In this document: one piece after another, positions 1-11,700 of the stretch
Numbering within the stretch: the first letter of the stretch is position 1
Layout: each line of letters opens with the position of its first letter
Assembly: GCF_006782915.1 (NCBI RefSeq)
Contig: NZ_VCNP01000047.1
Location: 62,001 to 126,000 of the forward strand
Direction: 5' to 3'
Source of the DNA: Streptomyces calvus
GTDB taxonomy: Bacteria > Actinomycetota > Actinomycetes > Streptomycetales > Streptomycetaceae
DNA: 64,000 nt
Made by a program: the position numbers and the translations under genes
The notes under the pieces: model-generated
Database searches by the model: none
What the model saw: the letters and a program-made list of their open reading frames with translations, nothing else
Told to the model about the DNA's origin: nothing

Positions 1-686
1 GCCTGCGGCTCCTTGCGGCGCTGGGTGATCGACGGCGCGGACTCGCCCTCGCGCAGCCGCCAGAAGTACGTCGGTTCGCCGATGATGTCGACGGCCTCGG
101 CGCGGTAGTGCGCGGGCAGGACGACGGGGATGTCCTCGTGCAGGATGCCCTCGGGGAAGACGAAGCCCTCGCGCTCCCAGAACGTCCGCCGGAAGACCTT
201 GTTGCAGGCGATGCGGTCGGCTATGAGCTTCGGGTTCCTGGATATGTGGGTGCGCCTGCGGGCCTCGCCGGCCAGCATCTTCAGCAGGGGCACCTGCCAC
301 GACTTCTCGCCCTTGAGGTGGAAGACGTTGCCGGTGGCGAAGTCCGAGCCGGACTCGTCCAGGCTGGCGATCATCTGCCGGTAGGCGTCCGGCGGGATGA
401 CGTCGTCACTGTCGACGAAGGTGAGGAACTCCGCGTCGGCCGACATGTGCGCGATGCCCGTGTTGCGGGCCGCGCCGAGCCCGGCGTTCTCCTTGCGGAT
501 GAGCTTGAAGCGCTCGTCGCGGCTCTCGTACGCGGCCGCGATGGACGCGGAGTCGTCGGGGGAGCCGTCGTCGACCATCAGGACCTCCAGGTCCCGGAAG
601 GTCTGCGCGGCGAGGGAGTCAAGACACGCGGGCAGGTAGCGCTCGACGTTGTAGATGGGGACGATGACACTGAGCCGAGGGGCCAT
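1..686 (-). CDS. Family 2 glycosyltransferase, 3' end outside the window
   Basis: The reading frame starts at ATG 684-686 (MAPRLSVIVPIYNVERYL) and runs off the left edge, so about 228 N-terminal residues are visible. They show a GT-A nucleotide-diphospho-sugar transferase fold: the VIVPIYN strand, the MVDDGSPDDS acidic motif near residue 40, the NAGLGAARNTG segment and the FVDSDD metal-binding DxD motif near residue 95. Family members move a sugar from a nucleotide donor to a wall polymer, glycolipid or polysaccharide at the inner face of the membrane. The gene lies 24 bp downstream of, and in the same direction as, a GT2/TagF fusion gene, so both probably act on one wall glycopolymer. The acceptor and the sugar cannot be read from the sequence. 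Confidence 0.88.
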   Translation of the reverse strand, partial: MAPRLSVIVPIYNVERYLPACLDSLAAQTFRDLEVLMVDDGSPDDSASIAAAYESRDERFKLIRKENAGLGAARNTGIAHMSADAEFLTFVDSDDVIPPDAYRQMIASLDESGSDFATGNVFHLKGEKSWQVPLLKMLAGEARRRTHISRNPKLIADRIACNKVFRRTFWEREGFVFPEGILHEDIPVVLPAHYRAEAVDIIGEPTYFWRLREGESAPSITQRRKEPQ

Positions 687-710
687 GGCTTGGTGCTCTC
701 CTTCCTGGGG

Positions 711-2942
711 TCAGGCCCGCTCGACCAGTTCGAGCGCCTGGTCGGGGGTCGGTGCGTGGGATCGTTCGGTGAACGGGACGAACGGCAGCGTGCTGTCCTC
801 ACCGAGGAAGACGCGCCGCACCACCCTTTCGGCTGCGCGCCCGTCGTCGAACTCGCAGAACCGCAGCCGGAAGGCGGCGCGGCGCTCGGCGGCGTCCGCT
901 CCGGCGTACTCCCGCGATTCGAGCAGGCGGATCAGCTCGGCCTGCGAGGTGGCCACCACACCGGGCGGCTCCTCCAGCAGGTTGAAGTAGGTGCCGCGGA
1001 CCGCGGAGTAGATGTCCCAGTCGGGGGCGTAGACGATGATCGGGCGGTCGAGGACCGCGTAGTCGAACATCGCCGACGAGTAGTCCGTGACGAGCGCGTC
1101 CGCGGCCAGGTACAGCTCCTCCACCGGGTGGTGGCCCGACACGTCGACGATCCGTCCGCTCCTGCGCAGTTCGGCGGTGTGCGGGGAACTGCCGTAGAAG
1201 TAGTGGCCGCGCACCATCAGCGTGACGTCGGGGCCCAGTTCGTCCGCGAGGCGCGCGAGGTCGAGGGCCGGGGTGAACCCGGGCTGGTACTCGCGGTGCG
1301 TGGGCATGTACAGGAACGCCTTGGTGCCGTCGGCGAGTCCGAGCGCCGCGCGGGCCCGCCGGACGTCCTCGGCGGTGGCGTTCACCAGGACGTCGTTGCG
1401 CGGGTAGCCGGTCTCCAGGGAGGTGTACGAGCAGGGGTACACGCGCTCCCACACGGCGGTCGAGAAGCGGTTGGAGCTGAGGCTGAAGTCCCAGCGGTCG
1501 CAGCGTTCCAGCAGCTTGGCGAAGTCCATGTGGGTGGACGCCGGGTACTTCTGCTGGTCCAGGCCCATCGTCTTCAGCGGCGTGCCGTGGTGCGTCTGCA
1601 GATGGATCTGGCCCTCCCGCTTCACCACCGCGTCCGCGAAGTTCACGTTGTTGACGAGGTACTTGGCGCGCGCCACGGCCGCCCAGTACTCGCGCGAACC
1701 GACCCGGACGTACTCCACGCCCTCGGGCACCTGGTCCACGGCGTCCGGGCGGACGGCCCACACCCGCCGCATGTGCGGTGCGAGGCGGGCGAGTTCGGCG
1801 TCGATGGCCGCCGGGTTGCAGGAGACGCTGCGGCTCCAGTAGGCGGAGAACAGCGCGAGGTTGTCGTCGAGGGGCAGCCGCAGCTGCGACTGGTAGTAGA
1901 CGCCTATCGCGCTGCGCTTGGACCGGTTGATCGCGGCCCGCGCCCGGTTGTTGACCCGCCGCCGGAACTTCACGGCCGCGGTGGCGCCCGCCAGGGCGGC
2001 GTACGTGTCACGCTCCAGCATCGCGTACTTGTGGCCGCGGCCGCCGGCCGGACGCCGGAAACCCTGGGGCAGGTGCGCGCGGTAGTCGGCCGCGGCCCGG
2101 TGGAAGAACTCGGCGCGGGCCGACTGCGGCAGCCGTCCGGGGCGTTCCAGCACGGTCAGGTAGTGGTCGACCATCTTGCGGAACAGCGGCTCGCGCCACT
2201 GCTCCAGTTCCTCGTGGTCGGCGAGGAAGTCGAAGACCCGGCGGTACTGGTCGAAGACGTCGAAGTGCTTGCGGCTGACCGTCTTGAGGATGTTGCCGCC
2301 CTCACGGCGCTGCCGGTAGTGCACGCAGACCCGGTCCAGCACGGCCATGCGCTCGGCGCTGATCATCGAGCAGAACGTCCACGGGGCGTCCTCGTAGTAG
2401 CCCGGGGGGAAGGTGAGGCCGGTGCGGGTGATGAAGTCGCGGCGGTAGGCCTTGTTCCAGACGATCTGCAGCAGGTTGAGCAGCTGCGGGCGGTCGGCGA
2501 GGCGGAAGACGTCCGGGCCCTCGCTCCTGAGCAGGTCGGCGCGCTGGTTGGGGCGGACCTGGCCGTCCCAGTAGGTGCGCACGTAGTCGTAGATCAGTAC
2601 GTCCGGGTCGCCGGTGGCGTCGAGGCGCTCGGATATCGCCGCGAGCGCCCCGGCGGACAACGTGTCGTCACTGTCGAGGAACAGGACGTAGTCGCCCTCG
2701 GCCCGCTCCAGTCCCGCGTTGCGCGCGCGCCCCAGACCCACGTTCTCGGTGAGGTGAATCACATGAATGCGGGCGTCCTTTTCCGCGTACTGGTCGAGAA
2801 TGAGGCCCGAGCCGTCGGGTGAGCAGTCGTCGACGGCGATGACCTCGAAGTCCGTGCAGTCCTGCCCGAGTATGGAGTCGAGGCACTCGGACAGATACCC
2901 CTGCACCTTGTACACGGGGACAACGAGAGAGAGTCTGGGCAT
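711..2942 (-). CDS. Bifunctional GT2 / CDP-glycerol glycerophosphotransferase (TagF-like)
   Basis: This 743-residue protein starts at ATG 2942 (MPRLSLVVPVYKV). The first ~230 residues are a family-2 glycosyltransferase (VIAVDDCSPDGS, VLFLDSDDT). A linker of ~130 residues follows, then from about residue 370 a CDP-glycerol:poly(glycerophosphate) glycerophosphotransferase domain with the family signatures QTHHGTPLKTMG (near residue 450), FLYMPTHREYQ and DALVTDYSSAMFDY. The second domain would polymerise glycerol-phosphate or a related polyol-phosphate on a lipid-linked wall polymer, and the first would add a sugar. Such fusions are common in actinobacterial teichoic-acid loci. It precedes the GT2 gene at the left edge and is divergent from galE. 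Any ribosome-binding site is weak, but no earlier start keeps the GT2 N-terminus intact. Confidence 0.9.
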   Translation of the reverse strand: MPRLSLVVPVYKVQGYLSECLDSILGQDCTDFEVIAVDDCSPDGSGLILDQYAEKDARIHVIHLTENVGLGRARNAGLERAEGDYVLFLDSDDTLSAGALAAISERLDATGDPDVLIYDYVRTYWDGQVRPNQRADLLRSEGPDVFRLADRPQLLNLLQIVWNKAYRRDFITRTGLTFPPGYYEDAPWTFCSMISAERMAVLDRVCVHYRQRREGGNILKTVSRKHFDVFDQYRRVFDFLADHEELEQWREPLFRKMVDHYLTVLERPGRLPQSARAEFFHRAAADYRAHLPQGFRRPAGGRGHKYAMLERDTYAALAGATAAVKFRRRVNNRARAAINRSKRSAIGVYYQSQLRLPLDDNLALFSAYWSRSVSCNPAAIDAELARLAPHMRRVWAVRPDAVDQVPEGVEYVRVGSREYWAAVARAKYLVNNVNFADAVVKREGQIHLQTHHGTPLKTMGLDQQKYPASTHMDFAKLLERCDRWDFSLSSNRFSTAVWERVYPCSYTSLETGYPRNDVLVNATAEDVRRARAALGLADGTKAFLYMPTHREYQPGFTPALDLARLADELGPDVTLMVRGHYFYGSSPHTAELRRSGRIVDVSGHHPVEELYLAADALVTDYSSAMFDYAVLDRPIIVYAPDWDIYSAVRGTYFNLLEEPPGVVATSQAELIRLLESREYAGADAAERRAAFRLRFCEFDDGRAAERVVRRVFLGEDSTLPFVPFTERSHAPTPDQALELVERA

Positions 2943-3273
2943 CCTTACAACCTGTTCCGAGAACTGACCACGTGCGCACGGGCCCCGGGCCGGGCCGCGC
3001 TCCGGGCATCGTTGGACCTGGAGGCGTCGCCGCATCAGCGTAAAGGATTCATGCGAAGTTTCCGTGGGCACGGTAGCGGGACCGGCAGGGGTCGGCCAAC
3101 GGTGGAATCGCCCGATTTCCAGAGCTTCCTGTCCCTCTCCGTGCGGCCGCAACGCACCTCCGGCAGCGGCGAATCCATCCCTTTTCCACCCTTTGCGGCA
3201 TGTGTCGGATTCGATTTTCCGGGGCCCGCGGAACACTCTGCATGCAGTGACGACGGACCTTGGAGGCATGAGG
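2943..3273. promoter_or_regulatory. Divergent intergenic region between the GT2/TagF gene and galE
   Basis: This 331-bp gap separates two divergently transcribed genes and must hold both promoters. It is slightly richer in A+T around 3177-3245 than the genes beside it. I found no convincing -35/-10 pair and no gene. The reading frames that cross it are extensions of the flanking genes. Confidence 0.4.
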
Positions 3274-4245
3274 ATGAGCTGGCTGGTCACGGGTGGAGCC
3301 GGATACATCGGCGCGCATGTGGTGCGTGCCCTGCTCGGCGGGGGTGAGTCCGTGGTCGTCTACGACGACCTGTCCACCGGCAGCGCGGACCGGGTGCCGG
3401 AAGGAGTGCCGCTCGTGGTGGGCAGCGTCGTCGACCGCGACCTGCTGGAGCAGGCAATTCGTGACCATGCTGTGACAGGTGTGGTGCACATCGCGGCCAA
3501 GAAGCAGGTCGGCGAGTCCGTGGAGCGGCCGCTGCACTACTACCGGGAGAACGTCACCGGTCTGCAGACGCTCCTGGAGGCGATGACCGCGACCGGCGTG
3601 GACAAGCTCGTCTTCTCGTCCTCCGCCGCCGTCTACGGCATGCCGGATGTGGCTCTTGTCACGGAGGACACCCCGTGCGCGCCGATGAGCCCGTACGGCG
3701 AGACCAAGCTCATCGGCGAGTGGCTGATCAAGGCGGCGGCCGCCGCCCACGGCATCCGCGGCGCCTCCCTGCGCTACTTCAACGTCGCCGGAGCGGCGTC
3801 CCCCGAGCTGTCCGACGCCGGTGTCTTCAACCTCGTCCCCATGGTTTTCGAGCGGCTGGAGGCCGGCGAGGCGCCGAGGATCTTCGGCGACGACTACGCG
3901 ACGCCCGACGGCACGTGCGTGCGCGACTACATCCACGTGCAGGACATCGCCTCCGCCCACCTGGCGGCGGCCCGGTACCTCGTCGAGGCGCCGCAGGGCA
4001 CCGCCCTCACCCTGAACATCGGCCGCGGCGAGGGCAGTTCGGTCCGTGAGATGGTCGACCGCATCCTCAAGGTCACCGGCAACGAGACCGTGGCCCCCGA
4101 GGTGACCGCCCGGCGTGCCGGCGACCCGGCCCGGGTCGTGGCCTCGGCGGACCGCATCCGCGAGGTGCTGGGGTGGTCGGCCCGCCACGGCCTGGACGAG
4201 ATGATCGAGTCCGCCTGGCAGGGGTGGCGGCACCGCCGCGGGTGA
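3274..4245 (+). CDS. galE: UDP-glucose 4-epimerase
   Basis: The 323-residue protein is an extended short-chain dehydrogenase. The NAD-binding TGGAGYIG motif is at residues 6-13, and the catalytic Tyr-x-x-x-Lys is Tyr141/Lys145 in SPYGETK, preceded by VFSSSAAVYG. It interconverts UDP-glucose and UDP-galactose in the cytoplasm. GGAGG at 3262-3266 is only 1 nt from the first ATG (3268) but 7 nt from the second (3274), so the second is preferred. The place between wall-polymer glycosyltransferase genes suggests it supplies UDP-galactose (or UDP-GalNAc) for a wall glycopolymer as well as galactose metabolism. The gene ends at a strong hairpin shared with the convergent TagC-like gene. Confidence 0.95.
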   Translation: MSWLVTGGAGYIGAHVVRALLGGGESVVVYDDLSTGSADRVPEGVPLVVGSVVDRDLLEQAIRDHAVTGVVHIAAKKQVGESVERPLHYYRENVTGLQTLLEAMTATGVDKLVFSSSAAVYGMPDVALVTEDTPCAPMSPYGETKLIGEWLIKAAAAAHGIRGASLRYFNVAGAASPELSDAGVFNLVPMVFERLEAGEAPRIFGDDYATPDGTCVRDYIHVQDIASAHLAAARYLVEAPQGTALTLNIGRGEGSSVREMVDRILKVTGNETVAPEVTARRAGDPARVVASADRIREVLGWSARHGLDEMIESAWQGWRHRRG

Positions 4246-4266
4246 CGCGGACCGGCAGCTGCGACG

Positions 4267-4304
4267 GCCGAGGGCCCGCCCGGTGGACCGGGCGGGCCCT
4301 CGGC
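4267..4304. terminator. Bidirectional hairpin terminator between galE and the TagC-like gene
   Basis: Two perfect 17-bp arms (4267-4283 and 4288-4304, starting GCCGAGGGCCCGCCC) are separated by a 4-nt loop. There is no T tract, as is usual in Streptomyces. It lies between two convergent genes and can serve both. Confidence 0.85.
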
Positions 4305-4312
4305 CTCGGGTC

Positions 4313-5407
4313 TCAGACCAGCGTCTCCTTGTAGTAGATGCTGGCGCGCTTGCGGGCGTCCGTGTCGGACGTGACGGAGGCGAAACCGGAGCACAGGCGC
4401 GCCGCCTGCGGTGCGGCCGGATCCGGGATCTGGATCGCCATGCCCTCCGGCTCCCGGTAGGGAAGGCTGTAACCGGCCTTCGTCAGCTCCTGCTCGACCA
4501 CTGCGCCGCTGTTCCAGTCGACGCAGGTGATGAACGTGTTGCCGGTGCCCTCGACCGACCCGTCCTTGCCGTACTGCGTGCCGGCCAGGAGGTACAGGTG
4601 GCTTCCGAACGAGGCGAAACCCTGGAACGTGTCCGGGTGGCCCGGCTGCAGATCGGCCGGCTGCGGCACGTCGGCGAGGGTCGTCCTGCCGCCCGACGTG
4701 AAGGCCGCGAGGTCGTACAGCCGGTACCGGAAGGTGCCGTTCACGCGGCACCGGACCGCGAGCCGCTGGTGCGTGGGATCGACCGTCACCGTGGTGCGGT
4801 CGACGCCGTCCTCGAGCCGGTGCTGGGTGAGCGCCGGCGAGTCGGGCGTGAGGACGCTGCCGTTGGCGAATGCGAAGCGGGCGAGGCGGCTGCCCCAGCC
4901 GGTGTAGTTCCCGGTGGAATCCTGACTGGCCACGGACGCCGTTTCCGTCCACAGAAAACTGCCCGCGTCCGTGGATTCGACGCCGATTTGTACGCCGTGC
5001 CCGAAACCACGCAGATACATGGTTCCCAGAATGTTACCCGAAAGATCCATACGGGTGACACAAAGGTCGCCGTTCGCCGAGCGTTCGTCGCCGCTGTACG
5101 TGCGGGTCTCGCCGGGAAGTCGTCGGCCACCGTCCACCAATTGCACGAAGAAGACGTGCCGGCGCGCATTGTCGAACCCGAATGACTGGAGCACGCGGGT
5201 CTCGTTCAGCCTGACCTCGCGCAGCAGCATTTCGGAGGGCGCGGTGAGGTCGAATCGCCGGCTGCCGGGAACGGCCCCCGGTACGGCCTCGGACCCCGAC
5301 GGGCCGGTCGGGCTGCCGACCTGCTGTGCGGCCACGGCGATCGCGGGGACCGACGCGACCCCGACGGCGGCGCCCGCCAGCTTCAGTACCTGTCTGCGGT
5401 CGAGCAT
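4313..5407 (-). CDS. Tat-exported TagC-like beta-propeller protein
   Basis: The protein has 364 residues starting at ATG 5407, with GAGGGG 5 nt upstream. The N-terminus MLDRRQVLKLAGAAVG, a hydrophobic stretch and an AVAA cleavage region form a twin-arginine signal, so the folded protein is exported. The rest is rich in short beta-strand and turn segments with spaced aromatic and Gly residues (GFGHGVQIGVE, QGFASFGSHLYLLAG), which fits the beta-propeller fold of the P68 receptor-binding/TagC-like family often annotated in Streptomyces as teichoic acid biosynthesis protein C. No catalytic motif is obvious. The neighbours (TagF-like gene, galE) support a role at the wall polymer. The family call is from memory of similar proteins and is less sure than the export signal. 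Confidence 0.7.
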   Translation of the reverse strand: MLDRRQVLKLAGAAVGVASVPAIAVAAQQVGSPTGPSGSEAVPGAVPGSRRFDLTAPSEMLLREVRLNETRVLQSFGFDNARRHVFFVQLVDGGRRLPGETRTYSGDERSANGDLCVTRMDLSGNILGTMYLRGFGHGVQIGVESTDAGSFLWTETASVASQDSTGNYTGWGSRLARFAFANGSVLTPDSPALTQHRLEDGVDRTTVTVDPTHQRLAVRCRVNGTFRYRLYDLAAFTSGGRTTLADVPQPADLQPGHPDTFQGFASFGSHLYLLAGTQYGKDGSVEGTGNTFITCVDWNSGAVVEQELTKAGYSLPYREPEGMAIQIPDPAAPQAARLCSGFASVTSDTDARKRASIYYKETLV

Positions 5408-5703
5408 GTAACCCCTCGAAAAGGATGAGTGATGCCACCGTGCACACAGCCTGCTGAAAAAGGGCATTCTGGTCGACGGGGTGGCGGTCGGCCGTCGGCC
5501 GGTTATTAAAACACCGGCCATCCAGTGGTGGTAGTCCCACCTAGTCGGGCTTCTTCGGTCACTCACCCTTCAATGTTTTTTGCCAGGAAAGAGTGCGTAA
5601 TGTCCGAAAGAATCTAATGATCAGCGTTGGAATCTCCTGATCGCTCGGTTACTCTCCGGTCGCCTCACTGTTCTCTTGAGGTTCCTTTCTGTTTCTCCAT
5701 GGG
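5408..5703. promoter_or_regulatory. Divergent intergenic region, TagC-like gene / RHS gene
   Basis: A 296-bp spacer between divergent genes, clearly A+T-richer than its surroundings around 5500-5625 (ATTAAAACACC, CAATGTTTTTTGCC, GAATCTAATGATCAG). It should hold both promoters. I could not assign a convincing -35/-10 pair, and no small gene is evident. Confidence 0.4.
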
Positions 5704-8700
5704 GTGGGGTGGCCGGTGCGTGCCGTCAGATGGTCTGGTCCCGGACGGGTTGCTCTCGGACGGGTCGCCGTCCTGGTCGCGTCCAGCGCGTTGCTGGCGG
5801 GACTGATGTCGGTACCGGCGTCCGCCGTGGCCGCCTCCGTGGCCCGGGCCGAGCCGACGGACCGGACGGTCGACGTACCGGTACGGCCCGGCCAGGGCGT
5901 GCCGAAGCAGCAGGGTGAGCCGACCATGACCAAGGCGCCCCGCACGGTGTGGCCCGAGCCGGTCCGTGCCCGGGTCGACCTGACCGAGGCCCCAGCGGGC
6001 GACCCCCTCGCCGTGGCACCGTCCGGAGCGGTCGTCGACACCGACCGGAAGAGCGGGGCCGCCGACTCCGCGGTGGTCGCCGTCCAGGCCGCGACCGCCG
6101 CGCAGGTCGTGAAGGCGGGCACACCGCCTCAGGGCGAGTTCGCCACCTCGCCGAAGGAGACGCAGGGATCCGGCGCCCTGCCGAAGACGGGCGGCCCGGC
6201 CGTACGCTCCGGCCCGCGGCCCGCCCGGGTGGACGTCGAGGTGCTGGACCGCGCGGCCGTGAAGCCCGTCGGCGGCGTCGGCCTGGGCCTGAAGGTGACG
6301 CGCACGGACGGCAGTGCGGCGCCGGGACCGGTGCGGGTGACCGTCGACTACTCGGGCTTCCGGTACGCGCACGGCGGTGACTTCGCCTCGCGGCTGCGCC
6401 TGGTGCAACTGCCGGCGTGCGCGCTCACCACGCCGCGGAAGAAGGGGTGTTCGCCGGACCGCAGGCGGTTCGTCGACGTCGACAACGACGAGCGGAGCGG
6501 AACCCTCTCGGCCACCGTCTTCGCCGACGCCGACCCGGACGCGGTGGCCACGGAGAAGAGCGGCCCCCTGCTCGGCACCTACGCGGCCACCACCGCATCC
6601 GAGCCCACCGTCCTGGCCGTCACCACCGGGTCGTCGTCGGACGAGGGCGACTACCGGGCCACGACGCTGAATCCGGCGGGCTCCTGGGACGTGTCGATCG
6701 GTTCCGGCGCGTTCACGTACGAGATGCCGTTCAAGCTGCCCAAGGCCCCGACCGGCTCGACTCCCTCGCTGGCCCTGACCTACAACTCGCAGTCCGTGGA
6801 CGGCCGTACGTCGGCGACCAACAACCAGGCGTCGTGGGCCGGAATGGGCTGGGACCTCCAGACCGGCTACATCGAGCGCCGCTACAAGAACTGCACCCAG
6901 GACGGTCTGCCCACGATCGGCGACATGTGCTGGGACTCGCCGAACTCGGGCACGGAGCCCGACGGCGCCGTCTACGTCATCAACCTCAACGGCATCACCT
7001 CCCAGCTCATCCAGGACGGCAACGGAACCGGCTCCTACCACGTGCAGGACGACCCGGGCTGGCGCGTGCAGCACCTGTGGGGCGGCCACGGCAGCGACGA
7101 CGAGTACTGGGTGATCTCCAGCCAGGACGGCATGCGCTACTACTTCGGCTGGGGCCGCAGCGAACGCACCGACGGCGCCACCGACTCCGTCCTCACCATC
7201 CCGGTCGTCGGCAACGACACGGGCGAACCGTGCCACGCGCAGTTCCCGGAGCCGTGCGCCCAGGCGTGGCGCTGGAACCTCGACCGCGTCGTCGACCCCA
7301 ACGAGGTCGAGAACGCCTACTTCTACGACCGGCAGACCAACCACTACCGCTCGGTCGCCAATACCGACAAGGCCCGCAAGTACGACGCCGGCAGCTACCT
7401 GACCCGCATCGAGTACGGCTGGGCCTCGCAGATCACCGGCGCCCAGTTGCCCGCGAAGGTCGAGCTGACCCACGTGGGCCGGTGCGTGGAGCGGATGACC
7501 GAGAAGGACCCGCTGACCACGGAGCCGGCGGCCTGCCCGCCCATCTCCACCACCCCGGACTCCTACCCGGACGTGCCCACCGACCTGATGTGCGACGGCA
7601 CCTCCGGTGACAGCTACTGCGCCGGCAAGACGTACTACCCGACGTTCTTCACCACCGACATGCTGTGGGACGTCAAGACGTACGTCCGCGACAACGACGC
7701 CGCCGCGTGGGACCCGGCGATGCAGTACCAGATGAAGTACGGGCTGCCGAACCCGGACGGCACGGTCGGCAAGACCCTCTGGCTCGACTACATCCAGCGC
7801 AAGGGCTACGGCGACGGCCCCGACCTGCGCCTCCCGGTGATCAATTTCAACGGGGAGTGGAAGGACAACCAGGTCGGTTCGAGCCTGCTCAACTTCCGCC
7901 GCGTCACCAAGGTCTACGGCGACCTCGGCGGCGTGACCAGCGTGACGTACGGCCAGCCCGACGCCTGCGACATCAACAGCCTGCCGAGCCAGTCGTCCAA
8001 CACCCAGCCCTGCTTCTGGCAGAAGTGGACGCCCGAGGGCGAGACGGAGAACAGGACCGGCTGGTTCAAGAAGTACGTGGTCACCGAGGTCTCGGTCGAT
8101 CCCGGAGTCGGCCAGGGGCCCGACAGCGACGGCGACCCCGACATGACCACCCGCTACGAGTACAACGGCGGCGCCGGCTGGCGCTTCACCAACGACCCGC
8201 TCTCCAAGGACGAGGACGAGACCTGGTCCGACTGGCGCGGCTACCAGCAGGTCGAGGTGTTCACCGGCACCAAGGACAACGCGGCCTCCACCTACCACTG
8301 GCTCTACCGGGGCCTGGACGGTGACCGCACCTCCAAGACCGACCCCTCCCTCACCCGCAGCGTCAAGGTCAAGGACGGCTTCGGAACCGAGTGGACGGAC
8401 TCGGCCTGGCTCGCCGGCAAGACCCTGGAGACCAGCAAGCGGGACGGCGCCGGCAGCTCCCACGAACGCGTCCTGAAGGAGTACTGGGTGCACAACACCG
8501 CCCAGTACGACGGCCTGCCCGACGCACGCTTCGTCCGCGAGAGCAAGACCTCCACGCACCAGCGCACCTCCACCGGCTGGCGGGTGCGCACGGTCAAGGA
8601 CGAGTACGACAGCACCTCGTCCACCAGCACCACGTACGGTCTGCCGCTGCGCACCAACGACTGGGGCCTGGAGGACCACGGCGACAACCGCTGCACCACC

Positions 8701-11700
8701 TACGGCCGCACCTACAGCACGGCCGCGTTCCCCGACTCCGACGTCAAGCGGTGGATGGTCCTGGAGGACGAGCAGCGCCACTACGCGGCCGACTGCGCCG
8801 ACCGGGCCGCGGCCAACCAGGACGCGTACACGGTCACGCTGTACGACGGCGCCACGTCCGTCACGGACAACGACGCGAAGCTGTCCGACGGCAATCCCAC
8901 CGAGAAGCGCGTCCACACCGACGCCGCGCAGTTCCGTTCCACGAAGTACGAGTACGACGGCGCAGGACGCGTCACCGCGGCCGTCGACGGCAAGGGCAAC
9001 CGCACCACGACCACCTACTCGCCGGCCACGTCCTGGCCCGTCGACGGCGTGAAGGTCACCACCCCCGACCCCGACGGCACCGGCCCGGGCACCGCGATGT
9101 CCACGACGACCTGGTCGTCGCGGCTGTGGGGCACGCCGTACCGGGTCGTCAACCCCAACGGCCGCTCCACCAGGATCGTCCACGACTCGGTCGGCCGCTT
9201 CAGCACCGTGTTCAAGCCGACCGAGGCGGCCAATTATCCCGACGGCAACCCGTCGGTCGAGTTCACCTACACCCTTCCCACGACGACCAACGCCGACGGT
9301 GTCCCCGACACGGTCAGCGGCCCGCCGAGGATCACCACCGCGACCCTCCAGTCCGGCTCCACGTACGTGACCTCCTACGAGTACCTCGACGGCCAGGGCC
9401 GCACCCGCGAAACCCAGGCGACCGCGCCGGAGGGAACCGGGCGGACCGTGGTGTCCACCCGCTACGACACCTCGGGCAACGTCACCGGCACCTCCGCCGC
9501 CTTCTACAACTCCGGTGCGGCCGGCTCCGGCATGGTGCTCCCCACGGTGGCCGACCTGCCCTCCTACAGCGACCCGATCATCGACTGGGCGGGCCGGGAG
9601 AAGGAGCTGCAGACCCTGGTGAACGGCGTGGCACAGCCGGGCGGCCGCGTCCGGACGTACTACTTCGGCGACCACACCACCGTCGTCCCCGCGACCGGCG
9701 AGCGCACGGACACGTACACCGACGTCTTCGGACAGATCACCAAGGTCGTGGAGCACGGCCCGACCGGCCCCTCCGACACCTCGTACGCGTACACCCGCAG
9801 CGGTCATCTGCAGAAGATCACCGACGCGAAGGGCAACACCACCACGTACACGTACAACTGGCTCGGTGAGCGCACCGCGACCGACGACCCGGACGCCGGC
9901 CCGTCGACGTCCGCCTACGACGACAACGGGCAGACGGTCACGACGACCAACGCCAACGGCGCGACGGTCACCTACCAGTACGACGCGCTCCAGCGGCTCA
10001 CCGCCGTCACCGAGGGCACGACGACGCTGTCACGGCTGACGTACGACAGCGCGCCCGGAGGCGCGGGCCAGCTCGCCTCGGCCACGACGTACGCCGACGG
10101 CAAGGCCTACACCGTCGCCATCACGGGCTACGACGGCCGCGGACGTATGACGGGCAAGAAGTACACGGTCCCGGACGACGGCTCCGGCCTCACCGGCAGC
10201 TACGCGTTCGGCTACGGCTACGACCTCGCCGACCACGTCACCTCGGTCACCTACCCGGCGGCCGGCGGACTGCCCGCCGAGACCGTGACCACCGCCTACA
10301 CCGCTCAGGGGCAGCCGCAGAAGGTGTCCAGCCCGCTGGCCACCTACCAGTCGTCCATAGGGTTCGACCGCCTCGGCCGGCTGAACGCGCGCACCTTCGG
10401 CGCGGGCGGCTCGGACGCGGTGGTGAACCGCGCCTACTCCTTCGACGACGCCAACGGCAGCGGCGCCCTGGCGAACATCAAAACGACGGTGACCGCGGGC
10501 GGCACCACCAAGGTGGCGCAGGACGACTCGTTCACACGGGACCTCGGCGGCCAGATCACCGGCGTCCGGGACGGCGTGACCCAGCAGAGCGAGTGCTTCA
10601 CCTACGACGAGCTGAACCGGCTCACACGAGCATGGACCACGGGCGCGCAGGACGGCTGCACCGGTGCGGCGACACCGGACCTGGCCGGCGGCCCCGACCC
10701 GTACGACACCGGCTACACCTACGACGAACTCGGCAACCTGAGGTCCGTCACGGACCGGACCGGCTCCGGGACCACCACCAAGGACTACACCTACCCGGGC
10801 TACGGCGCGGACGGTAACGGCTACACGCCGAACCAGCCCCGCCCGCACGCCGTCACCCGGGCCGGTGCCGACACCTTCGCCTACGACGACGCCGGACGCA
10901 TGACCTCGCGCACGGTGGACGGAGTGACGTCGACGCTCGAATGGAACGCCCAGAAGCGCGTCAGCCGGGTCACCCAGCACAAGGCGACGGGCGACGAGGT
11001 GTCGCGCTACGTGTACGACACCGAAGGCAACGTCCTGCTGCGCACCTCTGCCGCGGAGAGCGTCTTCTACCTCGACGGTCAGGAGCTCCACGCCACCGGC
11101 GGCACGGTCCGCGCGACACGCCAGTACTCGGCCGCGGGCACCGCGGTCGCCCTGCGGGAGGCCGACGGTTCCGCCGGAGGCAAGCTGACGTGGCTCCTCG
11201 GCGACACCCAGGCGTCCACCTCGCTCCTCGTCACGATGGGCGGGATCGTCACCCGGCGCCGGTACAGCCCGTTCGGCAAGGAGCGCGGCACCGGCGGCGC
11301 GCTGCCGGCGGCGACGGACCGCGGCTTCCTCGGCGCGCCCGAGGACGACGCCACGGGACTGTCGATCCTCGGCGCCCGGATGTACGACGCCGAACTCGGC
11401 CGGTTCATCAGCCCGGACGAGCTCAACCAGCCGTACGTGCCGCAGCAGATGAACGCCTACAGCTACACGGCGAACAACCCGGTCAACTTCAGCGACCCGA
11501 CCGGCCTGGCCGACGGCCGCGCCTGCCGGTGCGGCAGCCGGCCGGTCCTCAAGCCCAACCAGCCGGCCCCGGACGGCGGCGGCACTCCGGGAGCGCGCGG
11601 CGACCTCGGCACCAACGTCCAGCACGGCTGCGACCAGAGCTGCCTGAACGCGCTCGACTCGCTCGTGAACACATGGCAGAAGCAGAACATCAACAAGAGG

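Noticed and set aside
108..2822. Very long plus-strand frame opposite the GT2/TagF gene
   Set aside because: It is a shadow of the real minus-strand gene: its translation is Val/Gly/Arg/His-rich with no conserved motif, while the minus strand shows full GT2 and TagF signatures.
5665..9807. 1,380-residue minus-strand frame inside the RHS gene
   Set aside because: High G+C keeps the opposite frame open. The translation is repetitive Val/Gly/Ala/Arg and matches no family; the plus strand has clear YD repeats.
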